A stretch of DNA of 29,090 bases, from positions 15,589 through 44,678 of the forward strand of contig DDEX01000032.1 in NCBI GenBank assembly GCA_002336845.1. The letters run 5' to 3'. Shown in pieces: positions 1 to 7,196 of the stretch. The position numbers were made by a program, and so were the translations under genes. The stretch is from Rhodobacteraceae bacterium UBA1943 (GTDB lineage: Bacteria; Pseudomonadota; Alphaproteobacteria; Rhodobacterales; Rhodobacteraceae). Below the pieces are notes generated by a model that was not told the origin of the DNA, did no database searches, and saw only the letters and a list, made by a program, of their open reading frames with translations. Within the stretch, counting starts at the first letter, position 1. The number at the start of each line of letters is the position of its first letter.

Positions 1-125
1 GAAGGCGATGGCCTTCGCCAGACCAAGCGGGACGACAATCCCAACCCAACCCCGCCGGATCACAGTCTTTTGACAGCCCGCGCTTTTCCCCCGATAGTCG
101 CGGGAAGGGGCAGGAGGGCGAGTGC

Positions 126-497
126 ATGGCAGGCAAGGTGCTGCTCATCGAGGATGAGGCGAACATCGCCGAGGCGATCCGCTTTCTGCTGACGCGCGAT
201 GGCTGTCAGGTCGAGGTGATCGGTGACGGTCAGCTTGCCCTGCAACGGCTGCGCGGCGATTTGCCTGATCTGGTCATTCTGGACCTGATGCTGCCGGGGG
301 CAAGCGGATTGGACATCCTTGCAACCCTGCGGGCCGAACCGCGCGGTCGGGCGGTGCCGGTGCTGATGCTGACTGCCAAGGGGCAAGAGCGTGACCGCGA
401 TGCTGCCGAGCGGGCGGGCGTGTCAGCCTTCATGGCCAAGCCCTTCGCCAATGCCGACATGCGCGCCAAGGTGCGCGAGCTGATGGGGCAGGGCTAG
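126..497 (+). CDS. Stand-alone CheY-like receiver (response regulator)
   Basis: A 123-residue protein that is a single receiver domain with no output domain. The acidic pair E10/D11 follows the first beta strand (VLLIEDE), the phosphoacceptor Asp sits in the motif LVILDLMLP near residue 52, and the conserved Thr (MLTAKG) and Lys (MAKPF) follow in order. An AGGAGG ribosome site eight bases before the ATG fixes the start, although the frame is open further upstream. It is the first gene of a tight cluster with a small membrane protein (gap of 3 bases) and the symporter-kinase at 755, so it is probably phosphorylated by that kinase (inference). Without a DNA-binding domain it should act by protein contact or as part of a phosphorelay. 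CrbR-type partners of similar kinases carry a LuxR-type HTH, which this protein lacks. Confidence 0.9.
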   Translation: MAGKVLLIEDEANIAEAIRFLLTRDGCQVEVIGDGQLALQRLRGDLPDLVILDLMLPGASGLDILATLRAEPRGRAVPVLMLTAKGQERDRDAAERAGVSAFMAKPFANADMRAKVRELMGQG

Positions 498-500
498 GCC

Positions 501-755
501 ATGCGCCGCCCGCGCCAGCCCCTGTTTCTGGCCCGCGCCACCTATCGCCGCCGTCGGCTGCGCGACGCGGCCCGGCTGGTGCCGGTGGTGGGGGCTTTCC
601 TGCTGGTCTTGCCTCTGTTCTGGGCGCAGGGCGGGGCAGGGCCGGTGGTGGTGTTCGTCTTTCTGGTCTGGGCGCTGGTGATCGGCCTTGCCGCCCTTCT
701 GGCGCCGGGGCTGGAACAGCCCGACCCCCCCCAGAACCCGGGCGGGGACGACTGA
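501..755 (+). CDS. Small two-helix membrane protein between receiver and kinase
   Basis: An 84-residue protein with a basic N-terminus (about residues 1-25, rich in Arg), two hydrophobic segments (about 27-43 and 47-69), and a Pro/Asp-rich tail. No enzymatic motif is visible and I do not recognise a named family. It begins three bases after the receiver gene and its stop overlaps the kinase start as TGATG (753-757), so the three genes are very probably one transcript with coupled translation. A role as an accessory subunit of the membrane kinase is suggested only by this arrangement. The positive-inside rule predicts a cytoplasmic N-terminus. Confidence 0.7.
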   Translation: MRRPRQPLFLARATYRRRRLRDAARLVPVVGAFLLVLPLFWAQGGAGPVVVFVFLVWALVIGLAALLAPGLEQPDPPQNPGGDD

Positions 756-3442
756 TGCCCTTCGACATTCTTGTCCTGTCCTGCTTCGTCTATGTGATCT
801 TCCTTTTCGCCATCGCCTTCTTTGGCGAAAGGCGGGCGGAACTGGGCGGCATGGGGTTCTTGCGCTCTCCCACTGTCTATACCCTGTCGCTGTCGATCTA
901 TTGCACCGCCTGGACGTTTTACGGCGCGGTGGGTTACGGCGCGCGGTCGGGGATCGAGTTCATGACGATCTACCTTGGCCCGACGCTGGTGTTCGTCGGC
1001 TGGTGGTGGGTGTTGCGCAAGCTGGTGCATATCGGTCGGCAGCAGCGTGTCACCTCGATCGCCGACCTGATTTCCTCTCGCTATGGCAAGTCGAATGGCT
1101 TGGGTGTGCTGGTCACGCTGATCGCCGTCGTGGCGGCCACACCCTATATTGCGCTGCAATTGCAGTCGGTTACCCTGTCTTTCGCCGTTTTCGCCTCCGA
1201 TCAGCCGGTGGGCTGGGCCACGCCGATCCGCGCCTCCACCGCATTGTGGGTCGCGGGCGGGCTGGCATTGTTCACCATCCTCTTTGGCACCCGCAGGCTG
1301 GATGCCAAGGAACAGCACCACGGCATCGTCATTGCCATCGCGGTCGAGGCGGTGGTGAAGCTGGTGGCGCTTGTCGCGGTGGGCAGCTTTGTCGTCTGGG
1401 GACTGGCGGGTGGCCCCGGCGCGGTGATTGACCGGATCGAGGCGGTCAACCTGCCGGGCTGGCAGTTGCAGCCGGGCCGCTGGGTTGGCCTGATCGCGCT
1501 GTCGGCGGCGGCGGTGATCTGCCTGCCGCGGATGTTTCAGGTGCTGGTGGTTGAAAACATTGATGAGCGCCATCTGGCCCGCGCCAGTTGGGCCTTTCCT
1601 CTCTATCTGTTCGCCATGTGCCTGTTCATCCTGCCGATTGCCATGGTGGGGCTGGAGCGGATGCCCGCAGATACCAACCCCGACATGATGGTGCTGACCC
1701 TGCCCCTGGCCCATGGGCAGGGGGCGCTGGCGATGCTGGCCTTCCTTGGCGGGTTTTCCTCGGCCACCTCGATGGTGATCGTGGAAACCGTGGCGCTGGC
1801 CACCATGCTGTCGAACCATGTTGTCATGCCCTTGTGGCTGCGTCTGCGGCCAGAGGCGACGCAATCGGCCGACCTGCGCGGCGGCATCCTGCTGGCGCGG
1901 CGGCTGTCGATCATTGGCGTGCTGGGGTTGGGGCTGGGGTATTATCGCGTCTCGGGTGGCTCTGCGGCGCTGGCCGCGATGGGGCTGATCGCCTTTGCGG
2001 GCATGGCGCAGGTGCTGCCGGCGCTCTTGGGCGGCATCTTCTGGCGCGGGGCCAGCCGGGTGGGGGCGATTCTGGGCCTGATCACCGGCTTTGCCACCTG
2101 GGCCTGGACGCTGTTTCTGCCCAGCTTCGGGCAGGATGCCGTCATTCCCGCACAGGTCTTTGCCCATGGCCCCTTTGGCCTGTCGTGGCTGCGCCCCGAG
2201 GCGTTGTTCGGCACCGCCGCCATGGACCCGCTGATCCATTCGATCTTCTGGTCGCTGACCCTGAACGCCGCCGCCTTTTTCGCAGGTTCGATCCTGTCGT
2301 TCCCCGATCCGGTCGAGCGGATTCAGGGCGCGGCCTTCGTCAACGCCTTTGACGCCGAGGCGCAGGGCGGCCGCTTGGGCTGGACCCATGGGCAGGCCGA
2401 ACCCGAGGCGCTGTTGAACCTTGCCCAACGCATTCTGGGGGAAGAGGCGCTGACCTTTTTCGAGGCCGAGGCGCGGGCGCAAGGCAAAGAGGGTTATCTG
2501 CCCGACATGACCCCCGCCTTCCTGACCGAACTTGAACGCCGTCTTGCCGGTTCGCTGGGCGCCGCCACCGCCCATGCCATGATCAGCCAATTGTTCGGCC
2601 GCGCCACGGTGACGGTCGAAGACCTGATGGCAGTGGCGTCCGAGGCGGCACAGATCGCCGAATATTCCGCCCGCCTCGAGGCGAACCAGACCGAACTGAC
2701 CCGCACCGCGCGCCAGTTGCGCGAGGTGAACGAAAAGCTGACCCAGCTTTCGGTGCAGAAAGACGCCTTCCTTAGCCAGATCAGCCATGAGCTGCGCACG
2801 CCGATGACCTCGATCCGCGCCTTTTCCGAAATCCTGACCGAAGGCGATCTGCCCGCCCCGCAGGTGGCCGATTATGGGCGCATCATCCATGAGGAAGCCA
2901 AGCGCCTGACCCGGCTGCTGGATGACCTTCTGGACCTGTCGGTTCTGGAAAACGGAGCCGTTCAGTTGAACCTAGGCCTTGCCCATCTGGGCGAACTGCT
3001 GGACCGTGCCGCGGCGGTCGCCAGCCAGACCCGCCCGGACCGCGCCTTTCGCATCGAACGCGACGTGACGGTCGAGGAGATCTATCTGCGCACCGACGCC
3101 GACCGGCTGGTACAGGTGTTCATCAACCTGATTTCCAACGCCCGGAAATATTGCGAGGCCGATCCGGCCCTGTTGCGTATTGCCATCCGGCACCGCGCGG
3201 GCCGCGTCACGGTGGATTTTATCGATAATGGGCGCGGAATTTCAAAGGAAAATCAGGCGCTTATCTTTGAAAAATTTGCCCGGCTGACCGATCAGACCAA
3301 GGCGGGGGGGGCTGGCCTTGGCCTTGCGATCTGCCGCGAGATCATGGCCAACCTTGGCGGCACCGTGGCCTATCTGCCCGGTCAGCGCGGGGCAGCTTTC
3401 CGCGTGACGCTGCCCTTGAGGCTGGAACGCAGCGCCGCGTAA
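755..3442 (+). CDS. Sodium/solute-symporter-like sensor histidine kinase (CbrA/CrbS type)
   Basis: An 895-residue membrane protein. Residues 1 to about 500 form a multi-helix domain like the SSS (SLC5) family, with the typical early segment YTLSLSIYCTAWTFYGAVGY. A linker at about 515-640 (ERIQGAAFV ... LERRLAGSLGAATAHAMI) is characteristic of this kinase group and is followed by a coiled coil at about 640-670. The HisKA box FLSQISHELRTP puts the phosphorylated His at residue 678. The ATPase domain shows an N box (FINLISNARKY), a G1 box (FIDNGRGIS) and a G2 box (GAGLGLAIC). Family members CbrA and CrbS link transport or nutrient status to carbon-use genes, but the substrate here cannot be read from sequence. 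No receiver is fused; the likely partner is the receiver gene at 126. The start overlaps the preceding stop (TGATG). Confidence 0.93.
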   Translation: MPFDILVLSCFVYVIFLFAIAFFGERRAELGGMGFLRSPTVYTLSLSIYCTAWTFYGAVGYGARSGIEFMTIYLGPTLVFVGWWWVLRKLVHIGRQQRVTSIADLISSRYGKSNGLGVLVTLIAVVAATPYIALQLQSVTLSFAVFASDQPVGWATPIRASTALWVAGGLALFTILFGTRRLDAKEQHHGIVIAIAVEAVVKLVALVAVGSFVVWGLAGGPGAVIDRIEAVNLPGWQLQPGRWVGLIALSAAAVICLPRMFQVLVVENIDERHLARASWAFPLYLFAMCLFILPIAMVGLERMPADTNPDMMVLTLPLAHGQGALAMLAFLGGFSSATSMVIVETVALATMLSNHVVMPLWLRLRPEATQSADLRGGILLARRLSIIGVLGLGLGYYRVSGGSAALAAMGLIAFAGMAQVLPALLGGIFWRGASRVGAILGLITGFATWAWTLFLPSFGQDAVIPAQVFAHGPFGLSWLRPEALFGTAAMDPLIHSIFWSLTLNAAAFFAGSILSFPDPVERIQGAAFVNAFDAEAQGGRLGWTHGQAEPEALLNLAQRILGEEALTFFEAEARAQGKEGYLPDMTPAFLTELERRLAGSLGAATAHAMISQLFGRATVTVEDLMAVASEAAQIAEYSARLEANQTELTRTARQLREVNEKLTQLSVQKDAFLSQISHELRTPMTSIRAFSEILTEGDLPAPQVADYGRIIHEEAKRLTRLLDDLLDLSVLENGAVQLNLGLAHLGELLDRAAAVASQTRPDRAFRIERDVTVEEIYLRTDADRLVQVFINLISNARKYCEADPALLRIAIRHRAGRVTVDFIDNGRGISKENQALIFEKFARLTDQTKAGGAGLGLAICREIMANLGGTVAYLPGQRGAAFRVTLPLRLERSAA

Positions 3443-3486
3443 CCTGTTGCGCCTTCGCGCGCCCGTTGTGCGGCAAGCCTGGGTTA

Positions 3487-3501
3487 TAAACCATTCGGTA
3501 A
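3487..3501 (+). promoter_or_regulatory. CtrA-like binding site
   Basis: TAAA-N7-GTAA with the central CCATTCG, compared with the CtrA consensus TTAA-N7-TTAA, giving one mismatch in each half-site. It lies 47 bases before the start of a FliM-family gene and overlaps a TATAAA sequence at 3485-3490. CtrA controls motility genes in Rhodobacterales, so the context fits, but short degenerate sites occur by chance. Confidence 0.35.
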
Positions 3502-3547
3502 GCTCGTTGCCCTAGGCTTTCGTCAAGGTTGCAGGAAAGGGCGCAGA

Positions 3548-4519
3548 ATGGCGGCGACAAGCGTGATCCGGCGAAAACTGGCGGCGGCGCGGGCCGCGAT
3601 GGCCGAAGGAACGCCGGGGGCCGACCGCGGCTGGCCGCTGGCCCTGGCGCGGGCGGCGCGCGACACGATGAAACTGCCGCTGGAGGTGCCGTCGCTGCGC
3701 CTGTCGCGCGGCTCTCTGGCCGAACTTCTGGAAATGCCCGCCGACCGCTCGCTATTTGCCGTTCTGGAAGGGCCGGGTGAGGGGATGGGCCTTCTGGTCC
3801 TGTCGCCGCCTGTCCTGCAAGGCCTGATCGAACAACAGACACTGGGCCGCGTGCAAAGCCATGCTGCCGCCCCGCGCAAACCCACCCGCACCGATGCCGC
3901 CATGGTCGCGGGCCTGATCGACGCCGCCCTTGCGGGGCTGGAGCAGGCCCTTGCGCAAGAGGCCGATCTGGTCTGGGCGGGCGGCTTTCGCTATGCGAGC
4001 TTTCTTGACGACGCCCGCCCTCTGGGCCTGCTGCTGGAGGATTTCAGCTATCGCATCCTTCAGGCCGAGGTATCCTTGGCCCATGGCACCCGCAGTGGCG
4101 AGGTGCTTCTGGCCCTTCCGGCAGAAGGGCGTGGCACCATACCCAGCTATACCGCGCCCCCGCCGCAGGAAGATTGCGATGCCCCGGCCTTTGCCCGCGC
4201 CCTGGCCGATCGGGTCGAAGGGGCCACGTCGGACCTGCAAGCTGCCCTGACCCGGATCACGCTGCCCCTGGTGACAATCATGTCGCTGCGGGTGGGCGAG
4301 GTGGTGGCCCTGCCAAGCGCCGCGCTGGATCAGATCAGTATCGAGGGCATCGATGGCCGCCCGGTCGGGCAGGCAAAACTGGGCCAGAACCGCGGGATGC
4401 GGGCCTTGCGCGTCACGCGCTCTGCCGGGCAAGAGCGGCCCGCGACCACCCCGGCAGAGGTGCAGCAGGGCGGCAATCTGATCGTACCGATGGCCGAACC
4501 CTTGCGGCAGGCGGGCTGA
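3548..4519 (+). CDS. FliM/FliN-family flagellar motor switch-like protein
   Basis: A 323-residue protein. The C-terminal part (about residues 225-305, ITLPLVTIMSLRVGEVVALP ... GQAKLGQNRGMRALRVT) is a SpoA/FliMN_C domain as in FliM, FliN and type III secretion C-ring proteins. The middle (about 60-215) resembles the FliM CheC-like core, with weak sequence support. The N-terminal CheY-P-binding motif of classical FliM is not obvious. AGGAAAGG at 3533-3540 supports the ATG at 3548. No other flagellar gene is in the window, so it stands apart from a flagellar operon. It may be a divergent FliM working in the motor C-ring, or a paralogue with another role. The family assignment is firm for the C-terminus and moderate for the rest. 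Confidence 0.75.
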   Translation: MAATSVIRRKLAAARAAMAEGTPGADRGWPLALARAARDTMKLPLEVPSLRLSRGSLAELLEMPADRSLFAVLEGPGEGMGLLVLSPPVLQGLIEQQTLGRVQSHAAAPRKPTRTDAAMVAGLIDAALAGLEQALAQEADLVWAGGFRYASFLDDARPLGLLLEDFSYRILQAEVSLAHGTRSGEVLLALPAEGRGTIPSYTAPPPQEDCDAPAFARALADRVEGATSDLQAALTRITLPLVTIMSLRVGEVVALPSAALDQISIEGIDGRPVGQAKLGQNRGMRALRVTRSAGQERPATTPAEVQQGGNLIVPMAEPLRQAG

Positions 4520-4605
4520 ACCCTTTGTCGTGCTGTTCCTGCCGGGCGTTAACCCGCCGCATCATGGCGATCTGAACGGGTCATTCTGCACCGAGGGCCG
4601 GTGTA

Positions 4606-4649
4606 GGGGCCAGTTGCACAGCGCAGGCGCGCGCGCCAGTCCTGGCCCC
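4606..4649. repeat. Inverted repeat between convergent genes
   Basis: GGGGCCAG (4606-4613) and CTGGCCCC (4642-4649) can pair around a loop that itself contains the palindrome GGCGCGCGCGCC. It lies between the converging FliM-like and DUF442 genes. An A-run follows it on the plus strand, so on the minus strand the T-run precedes the hairpin. It is therefore not a classical intrinsic terminator in either direction. Confidence 0.4.
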
Positions 4650-4660
4650 AAAAAGCAGCC

Positions 4661-5089
4661 TCAGCGGCCCTTTGCGACCGCTTCGATCTGGGCACGCAGG
4701 GGCGCGTGGTTATAACCAAAGCGCGCGGTATTGGCGATCATCTCATCCGCCGGAATCCGGCCGGCATTCATCATCATCCACACAACCGAGCTGCGGTTGC
4801 CCGAGGCGCAATAGGCAAACACCGGCCCGGTCGCGTTGGCCACGGCCTGCGCCTGCACCGCAACATTCTCTTCTGTCATTGCCCCCGGCAGCACCGGATT
4901 GATGACAAAGGTCAGCCCCAGCGATTCGGCTGCGGCCTTCATCGCCTCGGCCTGCAAGGGGGCAGGAACCTCACCATCGGGCCGGTTGTCGATGATCGTG
5001 GTGTAGCCCGCCGCCTTCAGTGCGGGCAGGTCCGACAGGTCGATCTGGGGCGAGACGGCATAATCGGGGGTGAGGGCGCGGATTTCCAT
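4661..5089 (-). CDS. DUF442 / TIGR01244-type phosphatase-like (sulfur metabolism associated) protein
   Basis: A 142-residue soluble domain from the ATG at 5089, beginning MEIRALTPDYAVSPQI, the usual start of this family. The P-loop-like active site is FAYCASGNRSS, a Cys-x5-Arg loop like that of protein tyrosine phosphatases and rhodaneses. Members are often fused or linked to metallo-beta-lactamase persulfide dioxygenases (Blh of bigR operons), and here the gene lies directly downstream of one. AGGAG five bases before this ATG decides the start. The reading frame stays open to a TTG at 5188, which would add about 33 residues with a strong hydrophobic helix (SGLIFLLAVLAAMVAVPAL) and a basic stretch, giving a membrane-anchored 175-residue form. 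The role in persulfide handling is inferred from context. Confidence 0.8.
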   Translation of the reverse strand: MEIRALTPDYAVSPQIDLSDLPALKAAGYTTIIDNRPDGEVPAPLQAEAMKAAAESLGLTFVINPVLPGAMTEENVAVQAQAVANATGPVFAYCASGNRSSVVWMMMNAGRIPADEMIANTARFGYNHAPLRAQIEAVAKGR

Positions 5090-5241
5090 GGCACTCCTGC
5101 GGGATGTCAGCGTTTCGATGCGCCTTGACAGCGCGGGTACGGCGACCATAGCCGCCAGCACGGCCAGAAGAAAGATCAGACCGCTCAAACCTCCGTAACT
5201 GGCTTAGGCCAGCGCCGGGCCGATGCCAGCATGATTTCCTT

Positions 5242-6117
5242 TTACAGACCGTTGACCGGCACCTTCAGATAGCTGGTGCCGTTGTCTTCTGGCTCGGGCA
5301 TATGCCCCGCCCGCATGTTCACCTGCAACGAAGGGATGATCAGCCGCGGCATCGCCAGCGTCGCGTCGCGCTTTTCGCGCAGGGCGACAAAATCCTCGCG
5401 CGTGTGGCCCGCGCCGACATGCACATTCCGCGCCTTTTGCGCAGCAACCGTGGTTTCCCAGGCAAATTCCTCTCGCCCCGGGGCCTTGTAGTCATGGCCG
5501 ACGAAAATCCGCGTCTCTTCGGGCAGGGATAGGATCTTCTGGACCGAGGTCCACATCACCTCGGCCGAGCCGCCGGGAAAATCGCAGCGCGCGGTGCCGA
5601 AATCGGGCATGAATAGCGTGTCGCCCACGAAAGCCGCATCGCCGATCACATAGGTCAGGCAGGCGGGGGTATGGCCGGGGGTGTGCAGCACCTCGCCGCG
5701 CAACTGGCCGATCATGAAGACGTCGCCTTCGCGGAACAATTGGTCGAACTGGCTGCCGTCGCGCTGAAACCGGGTGCCTTCGTTGAAGATCTTGCCGAAG
5801 GTTTCCTGCACCACGGTGATGCGGTCGCCGATGCCGACCTTGCCGCCCAGCCGTTCCTGAAGATAGGGTGCGGCTGACAGGTGATCGGCATGGACATGGG
5901 TTTCCAGAATCCATTCCACCTTCAGCCCCTGTGCCTTGACCCAATCGGCCACCGTATCGGCCGACCTGGTATCGGTGCGCCCCGAGGCATAATCGAAATC
6001 CAGCACCGAATCGATGATCGCGCAACTGCTGCCGTCGGGGTCGCGCACGACATAGGTGATGGTATTGGTCGCTTCGTCGAAAAAGCCCTGCACGGCGGGC
6101 GTGGCGGTTCGGGGCAT
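5242..6117 (-). CDS. Metallo-beta-lactamase-fold hydrolase, persulfide dioxygenase-like (ETHE1/Blh group)
   Basis: A 291-residue enzyme. The metal-binding motif THVHADH is present, followed by the later His of LHTPGHTPA, the Asp of FVGDTLF and the His of FVGHDY. The ETHE1/Blh signature TLFMPDFGTARCDFPGGSAE is clear. The group oxidises glutathione persulfide to sulfite and glutathione with a mononuclear iron, protecting against sulfide. The start is set at the ATG at 6117 because GGAGG lies five bases before it; an in-frame ATG at 6129 has no better site. The DUF442 gene follows on the same strand, as in many sulfide-detoxification operons, but no SQR or BigR-type regulator gene is adjacent. 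A candidate FNR-type site lies 71 bases upstream. Confidence 0.9.
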   Translation of the reverse strand: MPRTATPAVQGFFDEATNTITYVVRDPDGSSCAIIDSVLDFDYASGRTDTRSADTVADWVKAQGLKVEWILETHVHADHLSAAPYLQERLGGKVGIGDRITVVQETFGKIFNEGTRFQRDGSQFDQLFREGDVFMIGQLRGEVLHTPGHTPACLTYVIGDAAFVGDTLFMPDFGTARCDFPGGSAEVMWTSVQKILSLPEETRIFVGHDYKAPGREEFAWETTVAAQKARNVHVGAGHTREDFVALREKRDATLAMPRLIIPSLQVNMRAGHMPEPEDNGTSYLKVPVNGL

Positions 6118-6187
6118 CGGGGCCTCCATGATCTTGCGCGGGATGGGCGCAGTATCTCAGGCTTTTGCGGGCTTGGCCATGCGATGA

Positions 6188-6201
6188 TTGATGCAGGTCA
6201 A
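6188..6201 (+). promoter_or_regulatory. FNR/CRP-family (FnrL-like) operator
   Basis: TTGAT-GCAG-GTCAA matches the FNR consensus TTGAT-N4-ATCAA at nine of ten fixed positions. Its centre (6194.5) is 41.5 bases before a start point near 6236 that would go with the -10-like TACATT at 6224-6229. This is the geometry of a class II activator site for the DksA/TraR-like gene at 6253. It lies in the divergent gap and could also affect the persulfide dioxygenase gene. Confidence 0.6.
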
Positions 6202-6252
6202 AGGAAGGGATTCGCGGAACTGTTACATTCGCTGCAACAGCAGGAGTGTTCC

Positions 6253-6570
6253 ATGACGACCGTCGCCCACAGAAAGCAGCAGTTGCTTGACCGGCTATCG
6301 GCCTTGCAAGACCGCCTTTCTGCCGCCGAGGCCGAGATTGCAACCCATGACGAAAAAGACTGGGAAGAGCAGGCGACCGAGCGCGAGGGCGATGAGGTTC
6401 TGGAAACGATTGGCATGAGCGGGCAGGCCGAAATTCGCCAGATCAAGGCTGCGCTCGACCGGATTGAATCCGGCGACTACGGGTTTTGTGCTAAATGTGG
6501 GGCAGAGATCGGAGAGGCGCGTCTGGACGTTCTGCCGCATACGCCGTTCTGCCGCACCTGCGCCAATTGA
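6253..6570 (+). CDS. DksA/TraR-family zinc-finger protein
   Basis: A 105-residue protein with an N-terminal helical coiled-coil region (about 5-70, acidic around 33-48) and a C-terminal four-Cys zinc finger, C79-x2-C82 and C100-x2-C103, as in DksA/TraR proteins that bind RNA polymerase through its secondary channel. It is shorter than DksA proper (about 150 residues). The frame is open far upstream, but AGGAG six bases before the ATG at 6253 and the family N-terminus fix the start. An FNR-type box with class II spacing lies upstream, suggesting induction at low oxygen. A 67-residue gene follows after 19 bases, probably in the same transcript. Whether it responds to ppGpp cannot be seen from sequence. 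Confidence 0.88.
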   Translation: MTTVAHRKQQLLDRLSALQDRLSAAEAEIATHDEKDWEEQATEREGDEVLETIGMSGQAEIRQIKAALDRIESGDYGFCAKCGAEIGEARLDVLPHTPFCRTCAN

Positions 6571-6589
6571 TCAGAAAGGGGGAGACATC

Positions 6590-6793
6590 ATGAAGACCAA
6601 CAGCGATATCGAGGCGATGGCCAAGGCTGCCGGAGAGGTGACAGCTGCGGCGATTGCCGGTCAGGCGGCAGGGCTGGGGTTGTTGCTGGCCGAAATGCAG
6701 GCGCTGGCGCAGATGATGCCGGGCAGCCCTGCGTCCGTGCCCGAACGCGATCAGGCCGAGGTTGAGGCCGATTTCGACAACATGCCCGTCTGA
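6590..6793 (+). CDS. Small hypothetical protein downstream of DksA-like gene
   Basis: A 67-residue acidic protein of unknown function, with an Ala/Gly/Leu/Met-rich amphipathic or weakly hydrophobic centre (about residues 12-45) and an acidic tail (EVEADFDNMPV). There is no clear signal peptide or metal motif. A GGGGGAG ribosome site about six bases before the ATG supports the start; the open frame upstream overlaps the end of the DksA-like gene and is not used. It starts 19 bases after that gene and should share the FNR-type promoter. It is credible as a real gene because of its ribosome site and operon position, but I do not recognise a family. Confidence 0.65.
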   Translation: MKTNSDIEAMAKAAGEVTAAAIAGQAAGLGLLLAEMQALAQMMPGSPASVPERDQAEVEADFDNMPV

Positions 6794-6849
6794 AGCAGGC
6801 TCTGCGGTCAAAGGCCCGTCCGCTGGATGGGCCATTGGGCCGCCCGGTC

Positions 6850-7065
6850 TCAGGACAGGGCGATCCCCATCACCACCGCCATCAACCCCAGCGCGGAAAC
6901 GCCCAAGGCCCCCAGGTTCAGCAGGACGATGCGTTGCAGCCGTGCGCGCAATTCGTCATCGGGCAGACCCGCCTTGCGCAGCCGCATTGCCAGCACGATG
7001 CACCACACCAGCCCGGCAATGCCTGCCAGCGTCAGTGCCGCCCCGACCCAGATCAGAATTCCCAT
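6850..7065 (-). CDS. Small two-helix inner-membrane protein
   Basis: A 71-residue protein with two transmembrane helices (about 2-26 and 45-68) joined by a charged loop (MRLRKAGLPDDELRARLQR). The purine-rich AAAGGGGGCGGG stretch before the ATG at 7065 acts as the ribosome site, and a longer TTG-initiated frame is not needed. It converges with the DksA-like operon and diverges from the GapR-like gene. The function is unknown. It resembles the many small conserved membrane proteins of Rhodobacterales. Confidence 0.65.
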   Translation of the reverse strand: MGILIWVGAALTLAGIAGLVWCIVLAMRLRKAGLPDDELRARLQRIVLLNLGALGVSALGLMAVVMGIALS

Positions 7066-7111
7066 CGCCCGCCCCCTTTGGGTTTTTCTTCGCCTAACCG
7101 CTTGCAGTCCG

Positions 7112-7142
7112 CCGCGCAAGCGGCCTTGCCCCGCTTGCGCGG
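7112..7142 (+). repeat. 12-bp perfect hairpin upstream of GapR-like gene
   Basis: CCGCGCAAGCGG (7112-7123) and CCGCTTGCGCGG (7131-7142) pair perfectly around the 7-base loop CCTTGCC. A further copy of CCGCTTGC at 7098-7105 could pair with the first arm instead. It lies in the gap between divergent genes, 55 bases before the GapR-like start. No T-run follows, so it is more likely a leader structure or protein site than a terminator. Confidence 0.5.
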
Positions 7143-7196
7143 CACTGCCCGGAAAGGGTAGGGAAGGCCCGAGCAGTTTTCATCCCAGAGGCCAAG

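Noticed and set aside
1..125. A frame at 2-73 ending in TGA that could be the 3' end of an upstream gene
   Set aside because: Only 23 residues are visible, without any recognisable motif, so a partial gene cannot be supported. No clear promoter for the receiver gene was identified in these bases.
542..2890. A 782-codon open frame on the minus strand
   Set aside because: It is antisense to the symporter-kinase, very rich in His, Gln, Arg and Gly, and has no domain pattern; it is a by-product of the high GC content.
4606..4649. Intrinsic terminator shared by the FliM-like and DUF442 genes
   Set aside because: The stem is good but no T-run follows it in either direction, so it is listed only as an inverted repeat.
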